64,000 bases of DNA from Thermophilibacter immobilis. Its GTDB lineage: Bacteria > Actinomycetota > Coriobacteriia > Coriobacteriales > Atopobiaceae. The stretch lies in contig NZ_CP063767.1 in assembly GCF_015277515.1 (NCBI RefSeq), positions 558,001 through 622,000 on the forward strand, written 5' to 3'. Positions 27,355 to 35,914 of the stretch are shown in pieces. The notes beneath the pieces were generated by a model. The model searched no databases. It was not told where the DNA came from and saw only the letters and a list, made by a program, of their open reading frames with translations. Both the position numbers and the translations under genes were made by a program. Positions within the stretch are counted from its first letter, which is position 1. Every line of letters begins with the position of its first letter.

Positions 27355-29576
27355 CAGCGCTCACCTCCCTTCTCGGTCGCCGCAATCTCTTCTTCGGTGA
27401 GACCGAGCTCGGCGGCGGAGAGCTGGCTCTGGGCGATCTCGAGGTAGGTCGGGCAGTGGCGCAGCAGCTCCTCGTGCGTGCCGCGTCCCACGACCGCGCC
27501 CTCGTCGAGCACGAGGATCTCGTCGGCGTGCATGATCGTGGCGATGCGCTGGGCCACCACGACGAGCGCGGCGTCGGTTACGCTGCGGGCCAGCTCCTCG
27601 CGCAGGCGGGCGTCGGTAGCGTAGTCGAGCGCGGAGAAGGAGTCGTCAAAGACGATGACCTCGGGGTGCTTGGCAAGGGCACGGGCGATCGCGAGGCGCT
27701 GGCGCTGGCCTCCGGAGACGTTGGAGCCGCCCTGGCTAATGGGGGAGGCGTACGCGCCGTCGCGCTCCTCGATGAAGTCTGTGGCCTGGGCGACGCGCGC
27801 GGCCTCGCGCATGGTGTCATCGGTGATGTCGTCTCCGGCGAACTTGAGGTTGGACTCGACGGTGCCCGAGAAGAGCATGCCCTGCTGCGGGATGTAGCCG
27901 ACGCGCCGACGCAGCTCCGAGAGCCGCATGTCGCGCACGTCGACGCCGTCGAGCTGGACGGAGCCTCCCGTGGCGTCGTAGAGGCGCGGAATGAGCTGGA
28001 CGAGCGTGGACTTGCCGGAGCCGGTCGAGCCGATGATGCCGAGCATCTGACCGGCGTGCGTGGTGAACGAGACGTCAGAGATCACGTCCTCGCTGGCGTC
28101 GGGGTACTGGAAGCCTACGCCCCTGAAGCTGAGCTCGCCCCTCGGGGCGTCTGTGGCCGGGAGCTTGGGGCGCTCCGGGTCGCGCACGGAGATCGGGCAG
28201 GTAATGACCTCTTCGATGCGCTCGGCGGCCACCTCGGCGCGCGGGAGCATGACCGAGACCATCGTGAGGATCATGAAGGCCATGACGATCTGCATCGTGT
28301 AGGAGATGAAGGCCATCATGTCGCCGACCTGCATCACGCCGTCGCTCACGCCATGGGCCCCGAACCACACGATCAGAACCGTGACGCTGTTCATGACGAG
28401 CATCATGAGCGGCATCATGAAGGACATCGCACGGTTGGTGAAGAGCTGCGTCTGCATGAGGTCGCGGCTCGCGTCGCCGAAGCGCTCGAGCTCGTGGTCC
28501 TGGCGGCCAAAGGCGCGAATCGGCATGATGCCGTCGAGCATCTCGCGGGCCACGAGGTTCACGCGGTCCACGTAGCGCTGCATGCGCTTGAACTTGGGCA
28601 TGGTGAGGCCCATGAGCACGCCCACGACGATGCTGACCGCCACGACGGCCACGCCGATGGTCCACTCGAGGCCCGTCGAGGTGGCGACCACGCGCGTGAC
28701 GGCGACCACGCCCGTGATCGGCGCCATGAGAACCATGCGCATGAAAAGGGTCGTGGCCATCTGGACCTGCTGAATGTCATTGGTGCAACGGGTGATGAGC
28801 GACGCCTGGCTGAACTTGTTGATCTCGGCCGGCGAGAACTGCATGACGCGCTCGAACGCGTCATGGCGCAGGTCACGAGCTATGCCGGAGGCGGTGCGGG
28901 AGGCGATGGCCCCCACGGTCACGGTGGCGACCAGGCTCACCAGGCACAGGCTGAACATGAGGGTCGCCATGGAGCCGAGGTAGGCGTTCTGCACGTTCGC
29001 GAGGTCGATGCCCTGGGCCTCGTACTCCTGGCTCACGTAGCTCACGGCGCGCTGCTCGACGAGCGAGCCGCCCATGGAGCCCATCTGATCGCTCATGGAC
29101 TGCGCGGAGCTCACGAGCTGGTCGGAGGACACGAGGCCGGAGGACACGGCCGCGCGCACGTCGTCGAGGTCGAGGGTGCCGGACATGCCATTGCCGAGCG
29201 TGGAGGCGTCGACGCCCTGATCGAGCGCGAGCACGACGGTCTCCGGCAGGCTTAGGGCGCCGGCGAGCGCGCCGCCTTTGACCCTCTCGTCGGCGGTGCC
29301 CTGGTAGGAGCGCACGCCGTTCGCATTGGCCGCTCCGAAGTGGCTCTCCACGAGGGCGGCGTCGGAGCCGCTCATGAAGAGCTCGAGGTCAGCCAGGGAG
29401 GTCGCGCGAATCGTGTCGGGGACGGGCGAGGCGATGCCGCCCTGCTGAATGCCTACGTCCACGATCTCGCTCATGTAGGTGGGGAGCGCGAGGTCGGCGT
29501 TGGACTGCACGATGAGCAGCACCAGGACGGCGAGAAGTGCGACGAGGTGGTTCTTGAAGAGCCTTATTATTTTCAT
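27354..29576 (-). CDS. ABC exporter, half-transporter with degenerate ATPase site
   Basis: A 740-residue partner of the next gene. After the first membrane helix there is an extracytoplasmic insertion of about 140 residues (about 45-190), which explains the extra length. In the ATPase domain Walker A is GSTGSGKST and the signature is VSGGQRQR, but Walker B reads IVFDDSFSALD, with Asp in place of the catalytic Glu. This is the usual asymmetry of heterodimeric exporters, in which one composite site barely hydrolyses ATP. The ATG at 29576 overlaps the MarR stop as ATGA. Confidence 0.92.
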   Translation of the reverse strand: MKIIRLFKNHLVALLAVLVLLIVQSNADLALPTYMSEIVDVGIQQGGIASPVPDTIRATSLADLELFMSGSDAALVESHFGAANANGVRSYQGTADERVKGGALAGALSLPETVVLALDQGVDASTLGNGMSGTLDLDDVRAAVSSGLVSSDQLVSSAQSMSDQMGSMGGSLVEQRAVSYVSQEYEAQGIDLANVQNAYLGSMATLMFSLCLVSLVATVTVGAIASRTASGIARDLRHDAFERVMQFSPAEINKFSQASLITRCTNDIQQVQMATTLFMRMVLMAPITGVVAVTRVVATSTGLEWTIGVAVVAVSIVVGVLMGLTMPKFKRMQRYVDRVNLVAREMLDGIMPIRAFGRQDHELERFGDASRDLMQTQLFTNRAMSFMMPLMMLVMNSVTVLIVWFGAHGVSDGVMQVGDMMAFISYTMQIVMAFMILTMVSVMLPRAEVAAERIEEVITCPISVRDPERPKLPATDAPRGELSFRGVGFQYPDASEDVISDVSFTTHAGQMLGIIGSTGSGKSTLVQLIPRLYDATGGSVQLDGVDVRDMRLSELRRRVGYIPQQGMLFSGTVESNLKFAGDDITDDTMREAARVAQATDFIEERDGAYASPISQGGSNVSGGQRQRLAIARALAKHPEVIVFDDSFSALDYATDARLREELARSVTDAALVVVAQRIATIMHADEILVLDEGAVVGRGTHEELLRHCPTYLEIAQSQLSAAELGLTEEEIAATEKGGER

Positions 29577-30028
29577 ATGACCTGGGTTTCCTTCTGCTCG
29601 CGAGCCCCGATGATGGTGCACGATTTGCGTAGGATGCGGACGAGCTCCCTCGAGTCCTCTTTTCCGAGCTTGCTAAGAAAGCTGATAAGGAGCTGGTTAC
29701 GTTGGGCCTCGCGCTGCTGGCAGATGTCCTCGCCCTTCTCTGTGAGGCTGACCGTGACACGCCGCCGGTCGATGAGGGAGTGCTGGCGGGTGACCCAGTG
29801 CTTCTTCTCGAGGGAGCGCAGGATGTTGGCGACCCGTGCGCTCGAGACGTGCAACGTCGCAGCGAGCTCACTGGGCATCAGGGAGCCCCCGGCTCTGCTG
29901 AGGGTCCACATCACGGCCGTCTCCCCATGTAAGGAGTTGCGCGCCACGGGCGTGAGGCGGTGGCCGAGGCGATCGAGGCTCTCGAAGAGCTCGTGGGCAA
30001 GGGTTGCGTAGGGTTCGGCATCCTCCAT
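29573..30028 (-). CDS. MarR-family transcriptional regulator
   Basis: A 151-residue winged-helix repressor. The recognition helix region is LAATLHVSSARVANILRSLEKKHWVTRQ, and the wing contains DRRRVTVSLTEKG, the family signature. As the first gene of an operon with the heterodimeric ABC exporter (ATGA overlap), it very probably represses that operon and responds to a toxic ligand. An inverted repeat in its own promoter region (30037-30065) is a likely operator. Confidence 0.9.
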   Translation of the reverse strand: MEDAEPYATLAHELFESLDRLGHRLTPVARNSLHGETAVMWTLSRAGGSLMPSELAATLHVSSARVANILRSLEKKHWVTRQHSLIDRRRVTVSLTEKGEDICQQREAQRNQLLISFLSKLGKEDSRELVRILRKSCTIIGAREQKETQVI

Positions 30029-30036
30029 TAGATTCC

Positions 30037-30065
30037 CTAACAGTAGAAGCTATTTACCATGTTAG
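30037..30065. promoter_or_regulatory. Putative MarR operator upstream of the exporter operon
   Basis: CTAACA (30037-30042) and TGTTAG (30060-30065) form an inverted repeat 9-37 bp upstream of the MarR start codon, in a locally AT-rich stretch. Confidence 0.45.
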
Positions 30066-30205
30066 ATAGTTTCCCACTGCGCGGCGTCCCAAACCGAGCT
30101 GTCCGCACTTTTCACCGAGCGTGCGCAATTGGATACGTCAAAAGGAGGATGGTCCAGGTGTTACGGTGAGTTTACTTTTCAGCGGCACGAGACTATGCTC
30201 AGTAT

Positions 30206-30220
30206 AGTAATGCTGTTACT
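30206..30220. promoter_or_regulatory. Putative TetR operator, AGTAA-N5-TTACT
   Basis: A perfect 5-bp inverted repeat with a 5-bp spacer lies 30 bp before the TetR-family gene and overlaps TATAGT, a possible -10 box. A related GTTA-CT-TAAC occurs near 31081-31090, just before the ABC ATPase gene, which suggests that both promoters are controlled. Confidence 0.45.
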
Positions 30221-30249
30221 TAGGTGAGACGCGGCATCGAGGTGATCAG

Positions 30250-31032
30250 GTGACGAGAAGGGCCGGCGCGAATGCCGACGAGACCAGGGTGCGTCTGACG
30301 CACGCCGCCTCGTCCGAGTTTCTCGACCGTGGCTTCGAGGGGTCGTCCCTGCGACGCATCTGTGCTGCGGCGGGCGTGACCACCGGTGCCCTGTACTGCT
30401 TCTTTGAGAGCAAGGAGGACCTGTTCAACAAGGTCGTTGGCCCGACCATGGAGCTCATTCGCTCTGTCATCGACGCCCACTACGCCAAGGAGCGCAGCTT
30501 GATGGCCTTTGAGCGCAGCGTGCGCATCGGCGAGGAGATTCCCTCCACCCAGGCGAACGTGAACCTCTACGACGACGACCTCGACGCCATCCGGAGCATG
30601 GTCCGCATCATGTTCGAGCATCGCGAGGTCGTCCGCCTCGTGCTGGCCAGCCGAGAGAGGCCGCTCGTGGCCACGTTCTTCGGGGAGCTCGCCAGCCTCA
30701 TCGAGGGCCAGACCGTCTGCCTCCTTGACTTCTGGGACCCACGCCTGCGCACTACAAGGGCCTTTGGGCCGTCGGTCGTCCGCTGGTCCTCCCTCCAGCA
30801 GGTGAACATGGTGCTGTATGTCTTCGACAGCGCCACCGAGGCCGGCGAGGCCACCGAGCTCGCGGTGCAGCTCGCCACCGCCATCGAGGCCTCGTTCTAT
30901 ACTCTGCTCGATCGCGCGTGCCGGGAGATTGGCATCGAGGGGAGCCCCGAGCAGGCCTTCATGGAGGTGCGGGCGCAGTGGCCCGGCGGGACGGGCCTTC
31001 CACCGATCTACGAGGATCTTGCCACGACATAG
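30250..31032 (+). CDS. TetR/AcrR-family transcriptional regulator
   Basis: A 260-residue repressor. The N-terminal HTH follows the TetR pattern: FLDRGFEGSSLRRICAAAGVTTGALYCFFESKEDLF at about residues 20-58. The C-terminal ligand-binding domain is longer than usual and lacks a name I can assign. The gene starts with GTG and is followed by a terminator, then by an ABC ATPase and permease on the same strand, which are its probable targets. Putative operators flank it. Confidence 0.9.
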   Translation: MTRRAGANADETRVRLTHAASSEFLDRGFEGSSLRRICAAAGVTTGALYCFFESKEDLFNKVVGPTMELIRSVIDAHYAKERSLMAFERSVRIGEEIPSTQANVNLYDDDLDAIRSMVRIMFEHREVVRLVLASRERPLVATFFGELASLIEGQTVCLLDFWDPRLRTTRAFGPSVVRWSSLQQVNMVLYVFDSATEAGEATELAVQLATAIEASFYTLLDRACREIGIEGSPEQAFMEVRAQWPGGTGLPPIYEDLATT

Positions 31033-31037
31033 ACAAC

Positions 31038-31060
31038 AAAGGACCCTCGGGTCCTTTTTT
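31038..31060 (+). terminator. Rho-independent terminator after the TetR gene
   Basis: GGACCC-TC-GGGTCC (31041-31054) is flanked by AAA and followed by six T residues. The downstream ABC genes therefore probably have their own promoter. Confidence 0.8.
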
Positions 31061-31109
31061 AATAGCAAACAAATAACAACGTTACTTAACAAGGAGAAGA
31101 GGAGACCAG

Positions 31110-31778
31110 ATGCCAGAGATGGAACAGGCCACGCAGGGCACCGCATTCGTGAAGGTACAGGACGTGAAGAAGGTCTACGGGGCAGGCGGGGCGCTCACCC
31201 AGGCCCTGCGCGGGGCGACCCTCGAGGTGCCCCAGGGCGAGGTCTGCGTGATCTTGGGGGCTTCGGGGTCGGGCAAGTCCACGCTGCTCAACATCATCGG
31301 CGGCCTGGAGCCGGCCGATGCCGGGGGCGTGTCCGTGGGGGAGTGGGACCTCACCGACAAGGGCCAGCGCGAGCTCGTGGAGTACCGCCGCAGCATGCTC
31401 GGCTTCGTGTTCCAGAGCTACAACCTCATCGGCAACCTGACGGTGCGCGAGAACGTCGCGGTCTGCCGCTACCTCTCCGCTGACCCGCTCGACGAGGGGG
31501 CGCTGCTCGACGCCTGCGGCCTCGCGGGGCTCGAGCGCCGCTATCCCCCGCAGCTCTCCGGCGGCCAGCAGCAGCGCGTCTCCATCGCGCGGGCGCTCAT
31601 CAAGAACCCGCCGCTCCTGCTCTGCGACGAGCCCACCGGCGCGCTCGACTCAACCACGGCCAAGGACGTGCTCGCGCTCATCGAGCGGGTGAACCGGCGC
31701 TGGGGCACCACGGTGCTCATGGTCACGCACAACGAGGACATCGCGCGGATGGCCCATCTGGTCGCCCGGCTGTGGTAG
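31110..31778 (+). CDS. ABC transporter ATP-binding protein (FtsX-permease type)
   Basis: A 222-residue ATPase with Walker A GASGSGKST, Q-loop FVFQSYNLIGNLTV, signature LSGGQQQRVSIARAL, Walker B LLLCDEPTGALD and switch VTHN. It ends right after the MAHLVARLW segment, slightly shorter than relatives that continue with an L-x-D-G-x-V strand. The stop codon is almost in contact with the permease gene, whose ribosome-binding site overlaps it. A GTTACTTAAC element 20 bp upstream may be a TetR operator. Confidence 0.92.
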   Translation: MPEMEQATQGTAFVKVQDVKKVYGAGGALTQALRGATLEVPQGEVCVILGASGSGKSTLLNIIGGLEPADAGGVSVGEWDLTDKGQRELVEYRRSMLGFVFQSYNLIGNLTVRENVAVCRYLSADPLDEGALLDACGLAGLERRYPPQLSGGQQQRVSIARALIKNPPLLLCDEPTGALDSTTAKDVLALIERVNRRWGTTVLMVTHNEDIARMAHLVARLW

Positions 31779-31787
31779 GTGGTCGCG

Positions 31788-34103
31788 ATGCAGGCGATCC
31801 TTCTCCGTCACGCCCTGCGCGAGCTGCGCGCGCACGCCGCGCGCTACGTCTCGCTGCCGGCGCTGACGATCCTCGCCACCTACCTGGTGGTGTCCATCCT
31901 GGCGGCGGCGCAGTCCGTCATCGCCACCACCACGGGCGCAGCGGCGAGAAACGCCCTCGAGGACGGCCAGTTCACCCTCGCGCGCACGCTCACGGACGAG
32001 GAGCGAGACGAGCTCGTGGACGCCGGCGTGAGCGTGGAGGCCGAGCCCTCACTCGACTTCACGGTGAGAAACGCTGCCGGCACCGACGCCACCTTGCGCC
32101 TGCTCGCCAACCGCACGGACATCGACCGGGTGGACGTGGCGGCCGGCCGCGCGGCCCAGGGCGCGGACGAGGCGCTCGTCGAGCGACGCTACGCCGAGGT
32201 CAACGGCATCAACGCGGGCGACACGCTCGAGCTGGGCGGCCGCACGCTCACGGTCGTGGGTATTGGCATCTCTCCCGACTACGAGCTGTGCGTGCGCGAG
32301 CCCTCCGACGCCTACGCGGAGGCCTCCGCCTTTGGCACCATCTTCGTGACGAGCCAGACCTACGACGAGCTGCGCGACGCGGGCGCGGCCAGCACCGCCG
32401 AGACGCTCACCTACGCCTACCGCTTCGATGCGAGCGAGGCGACGCTACCCGCCCGCGACCAGGTCACGACCAATGCGGACCTGCGCGTCTGGCTGCGCGA
32501 CCACGTGGGTGCCGCGCTCAGCGGGTTCATGACCGCCCAGGACAACCCGCGCGTCCTCGCGGCGGCCGACGACGTCTCCATCAACGTTCGCGTGAGCCTC
32601 TTCGCGGGCGTGATCGTGTTCGCCCTCGTTGCCTACGCAGTCTCGGTGTTCGTGGCGCACACGGTGGAGTCCGAGAGGCGCTCGATCGGAACGCTGCGCG
32701 CCCTCGGCGTGAGCTCCGCGCAGCTCGTGGTGGCCTACGCGCTTCTCGCCACGCTGATGTGCCTGGCGGGCGGTATCATCGGCACGGCTCTGGGCTACTC
32801 GGGACCCGGCATGTCGATGACGACGGACTCGACCACGGGGTACTACTCGGTTCCCAACCTCCAGACGGCCTACGTGCCCTGGGTCGTCGCCCATGGCCTG
32901 GCGATGCCGCCGGCCATCGCGCTCGTGGTGAACGTCATCGCCCTGAGGCGGCTCCTGAGCCCGCCGGTGCTGGCACTTCTGGGCGACGGCCCCGCGCGTG
33001 CGGGCGAGGGGTCGTCTCGTCGCCGCGCCCCGCGCGGGCGCGCGGACCGGATCGAGCGCGCGGGATTCTTCCGCGCCTTCCAGCTGGCCCAGCTCTCCCG
33101 TGACCGGCGCGGCGTCCTGGCCGTCCTGGGGGGACTCTTCGTGAGCCTGCTCGTCCTCGTGCTCTCCCTCGACTGCCTCGTGCTGGCGAGCAGCGCCAAG
33201 ACCATCACCGCGGACACGATCACCTACGAGCGGATGTACCTGCTGAGCGACAGCTCCGCGAAGCTGCCGGACGACGCCGAGCCCGCCTTTGTCCGGGGCT
33301 TCACCACGACGGTGGACGGCTACTCGATGGACGTTTCCGTGATCGGCATCGAGGACGCAAACCCCTACTTCCCGGCCGTGGACGACCTGCACGCCGACGA
33401 GGTGAACGTGGGCAGCATCACGGCGCAGAAGCTCGGGCTCGCCCCCGGGGACGACTTCTACCTCACCGACGCGGCGACCGGCTCGAGCTACCGCCTCACG
33501 GTGCGCGACGTGGTGGACTACGACTCCGGTCTCGTCTGCTTCATGGGCGCCGCGGGCATGCGTGAGCTCTTTGGAATGCCCGCGGGCTATGCCAACGTGG
33601 CCTACGCCGCGCACCCGCTCGACCTTGACGCGGACGCGGTCTTCTCGACCACCACCCGGGACAACCTGCTCTCTGCCGTTGACGCCGTCTCCGAACAGAT
33701 GGGGCCCATGGTCGCGACCCTCATGAGCGCCTCGGTGGCCATCGCCCTCGTGGTGCTCTACCAGATGACCAAGGTCATGGTGGACCGCTCGAGTCAGGGG
33801 ATCGCCCTGATGCGCGTCTTTGGGTACCGCGCCCGCGAGGTGCGCCGCCTCTACCTCAACGGCTCGCTCGCCCTCGTGGCGCTGACCACGCCCGTGCTCA
33901 TCGTGGCCGCCAAGGCCGTGATCGACGCGGCCTACCCGAGCTTCATCGCCAACGTGGTCATACCGTTCAACGTGGCGTGGCCAGCATGGCTCTACGCGGT
34001 CGTCTACGCAGGCGTGCTCGTGGCGTACCTGCTCGTGCGCACCCTGCTCGTGCGGCACGTGAACAGCGTGTCCCCGCGCGAGGTGCTGGGCGCGGACGCG
34101 TAG
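31788..34103 (+). CDS. ABC transporter permease with two FtsX domains
   Basis: A 771-residue membrane protein. One N-terminal helix (residues 20-45) precedes a large extracytoplasmic domain. A first block of three helices (about 265-395) contains the VESERRSIGTLRALGVSSAQL segment, and a second block with helices near 430, 640-665, 690-715 and 735-755 repeats this plan (QGIALMRVFGYRAREVRRLY). Such proteins export lipids or peptides, or act in antimicrobial-peptide resistance. I chose ATG 31788 (site AGGTGG); GTG 31779 is possible. It is paired with the ATPase upstream and probably controlled by the TetR protein. Confidence 0.88.
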   Translation: MQAILLRHALRELRAHAARYVSLPALTILATYLVVSILAAAQSVIATTTGAAARNALEDGQFTLARTLTDEERDELVDAGVSVEAEPSLDFTVRNAAGTDATLRLLANRTDIDRVDVAAGRAAQGADEALVERRYAEVNGINAGDTLELGGRTLTVVGIGISPDYELCVREPSDAYAEASAFGTIFVTSQTYDELRDAGAASTAETLTYAYRFDASEATLPARDQVTTNADLRVWLRDHVGAALSGFMTAQDNPRVLAAADDVSINVRVSLFAGVIVFALVAYAVSVFVAHTVESERRSIGTLRALGVSSAQLVVAYALLATLMCLAGGIIGTALGYSGPGMSMTTDSTTGYYSVPNLQTAYVPWVVAHGLAMPPAIALVVNVIALRRLLSPPVLALLGDGPARAGEGSSRRRAPRGRADRIERAGFFRAFQLAQLSRDRRGVLAVLGGLFVSLLVLVLSLDCLVLASSAKTITADTITYERMYLLSDSSAKLPDDAEPAFVRGFTTTVDGYSMDVSVIGIEDANPYFPAVDDLHADEVNVGSITAQKLGLAPGDDFYLTDAATGSSYRLTVRDVVDYDSGLVCFMGAAGMRELFGMPAGYANVAYAAHPLDLDADAVFSTTTRDNLLSAVDAVSEQMGPMVATLMSASVAIALVVLYQMTKVMVDRSSQGIALMRVFGYRAREVRRLYLNGSLALVALTTPVLIVAAKAVIDAAYPSFIANVVIPFNVAWPAWLYAVVYAGVLVAYLLVRTLLVRHVNSVSPREVLGADA

Positions 34104-34134
34104 GAGGGGCGAGGTGCGACGACGACCCTTGGCG

Positions 34135-34243
34135 CTCACGAATAGGGAGCCATGGCGGGGCCGAGGGGCAAAATGCGCAAGAATCACGGCCTACGGCACG
34201 TGGCGTGAAGCCCCCACGTGCCGTAGCGCTCTATCCGTGAGCA
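34135..34243. repeat. Nested inverted repeat, 109 bp
   Basis: The outer arms, GCTCACGAATAGGGAGC at 34135 and its near-complement ending at 34243, have about three mismatches. Inside lies a perfect 13-bp hairpin, CTACGGCACGTGG (34191-34203) with 34214-34226. There is no T-run. It lies 31 bp after the ABC permease gene. Confidence 0.5.
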
Positions 34244-34480
34244 CTAGTGCGTGCCTGTTTTGTGTCCCACAACAGCGCGCTTCAGATCCGCGGCTGCCAA
34301 CAGCGTGCACGCGACGGCTGTGAATACATCCCGGCTCGTCTCGTAGTCGAAGAGGGCGGAGGAAAGGGAGAGGGCCGTGATCGCGGCAAGCCACACCAGG
34401 AAGCATGCCGTCAGCGCGCACAGTATGCGGTGTGAGCTGCTGCCGGCAGCGAGCGCGAAGACCCCCGGAGGGGTCTGACG
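34244..34480 (-). pseudogene. Possible remnant of a membrane protein gene
   Basis: On the minus strand one frame stays open from the TAA near 34485 to the TAG at 34246-34244. It reads as a hydrophobic stretch (ILCALTACFLVWLAAITALS) followed by a DYETSRDVF segment. There is no usable start codon with a ribosome-binding site. It could be a decayed gene or a chance open frame in GC-rich DNA. Confidence 0.2.
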
Positions 34481-34485
34481 TTTTT
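34459..34485 (+). terminator. Possible terminator hairpin
   Basis: AGACCCC-CGGA-GGGGTCT (34459-34476) is followed by GACGTTTTTA. It is more than 350 bp from the ABC permease gene, so the link to it is weak. Confidence 0.4.
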
Positions 34486-34594
34486 ATGTATGGGCCGAGA
34501 CACGCATAATTTTTTCTCGATTATGAGAATTTCTCGTGACCTGCGGTTTTGTAGAAGAATTACTTATTTATGTAGGTCTCGACCCATACATAAA
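34483..34594. repeat. 112-bp AT-rich element with 19-bp inverted ends
   Basis: TTTATGTATGGGCCGAGAC (34483-34501) and 34576-34594 are inverted repeats with one mismatch. The interior is markedly AT-rich against the surrounding DNA and has a TTCTC-GATTAT-GAGAA hairpin. It ends 3 bp before the stop codon of the M20 peptidase gene. A MITE-like element or a bidirectional terminator are both possible. Confidence 0.55.
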
Positions 34595-34596
34595 TC

Positions 34597-35814
34597 CTAG
34601 AAGCAGGTCGTGAGCGCGAGGTCCGTGAGCACGGCCTGGGCGCGGCGGACGTCGGCGTGGGGGACGTACTCGTTGGGCTTGTGCGCGAGCGCCAGCGAGC
34701 CGGGCCCGTAGGACAGGCAGGTGCGGTTGCCGGTCTTTCCGGCGATGACGGCCGTGTCGGTGTAGCCGGTGAAGACGCTCACCTCGGCCGGGCTTCCGCA
34801 GACGCGCCCGGTGGCGGCCACGAGGGCGGCGAGAAGCGGCGAGTCCGGGTCGCGCTCGATGGCGGGGCGGTCGCCAGTGATGACGTAGGAGCCCCGGGCC
34901 CCGGGCACCGCAGCCTCGGCCGCCGCGATGGCGTCTTCGACGATGCGCGTGGCCGCCTTCGTGTCGCAGGGCGGCACGAGCCTGAGGTCGATCCACACCT
35001 TGCAGGAGTCGGGCACCACGTAGGGGCGGTAGCCGCCCTCGATCTGCCCAAAGGTCACGGTCGAGCGCCCGAGCTCGTCGTGGACGGGCTGGTCCTCGAT
35101 GGCGCGACGGATATGGCTCACGGCCTCGGCCATGGCCGCAATGGCGTCGGCGCCCTTCCACGGCTGGCTCGCGTGTGCCGTGACGCCGTCCATCGTGAGC
35201 TCGAACCAGGTGCGGCCCTTATGGGCCACCTGGATCTGCGCGTCGGTGGGTTCGGTGTCGAGGACCCACTCGTTGCGGCCGACCCAGCCGGCGTCGAGCG
35301 CGGCCTCGATGCCGCGCATGAAGTCCTCCTCGTCGACCGAGCACAGAAGGGAGAGGCCGCGCCGAGGCAGCCCGGCCCGCCGCCCGACCTCCTCGAGCAC
35401 GCGCGAGAAGGCCACCAGCGAGCTGGCAAGGCCGCTCTTCATGTCGCAGGAGCCGCGACCGTAGAGCCGCGCGTCGCGCACAATGCCGCCGAGAGGATCG
35501 AGGCCGGGGCCCCAGCCGTCGCCGAGCGTCACGGTGTCCATATGGCAGCTGTAGACGAGGCACGGCTCGGCGAAGGTCCCGGGGATGCTCGCCATGAGGT
35601 CGCGCCGGCCAGGCAGCACCTCGAGCTCCTGGATGCGGACCTTCTCGGCAAGCTCCTGGGGCAGGCGTGCGACGCGCTCCTCGAGCCAGGCCTTGACGAA
35701 CCGCTCGATCTGGTCCTCGTAGGCCCCCGGGTCTGAGCTGTCGATGCGCACCAGCTCGGCCGTCAGCCGCCAGGCCTCGTCCTCGTTCTTGTCCGTTCGC
35801 GCCGTTACCGTCAT
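34597..35814 (-). CDS. M20-family metallopeptidase (ArgE/DapE/ACY1-like)
   Basis: A 405-residue cytosolic amidohydrolase. Metal ligands and catalytic residues follow the family: SCHMDTV (His, Asp), GRGSCDMKSG (bridging Asp), SVDEEDF (general-base Glu then second Glu), and a late His in the VPHADVR segment. The dimerisation lid lies in the middle (HKGRTWFELTMDGVTAHASQPWKGADAI). It is probably an N-acyl-amino-acid or dipeptide hydrolase; the substrate cannot be fixed. It stands alone, with a long gap downstream. Confidence 0.88.
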   Translation of the reverse strand: MTVTARTDKNEDEAWRLTAELVRIDSSDPGAYEDQIERFVKAWLEERVARLPQELAEKVRIQELEVLPGRRDLMASIPGTFAEPCLVYSCHMDTVTLGDGWGPGLDPLGGIVRDARLYGRGSCDMKSGLASSLVAFSRVLEEVGRRAGLPRRGLSLLCSVDEEDFMRGIEAALDAGWVGRNEWVLDTEPTDAQIQVAHKGRTWFELTMDGVTAHASQPWKGADAIAAMAEAVSHIRRAIEDQPVHDELGRSTVTFGQIEGGYRPYVVPDSCKVWIDLRLVPPCDTKAATRIVEDAIAAAEAAVPGARGSYVITGDRPAIERDPDSPLLAALVAATGRVCGSPAEVSVFTGYTDTAVIAGKTGNRTCLSYGPGSLALAHKPNEYVPHADVRRAQAVLTDLALTTCF

Positions 35815-35914
35815 GTGAGCCTCCCTTGTCCCTGTGTGCGCCCATCATAGCCTGGGTCAGACAATAAGTTAGCCCGTGCTACTTTTCGTTCTGCCAGCGG
35901 TCAGCGGTTAGCGG

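Noticed and set aside
25333-29255. Long + strand open frames (704 and 637 codons) over the ABC exporter genes
   Set aside because: They run antisense to two ABC exporters with full motif sets; the translations are rich in His, Asp, Val and Gly without domain features.
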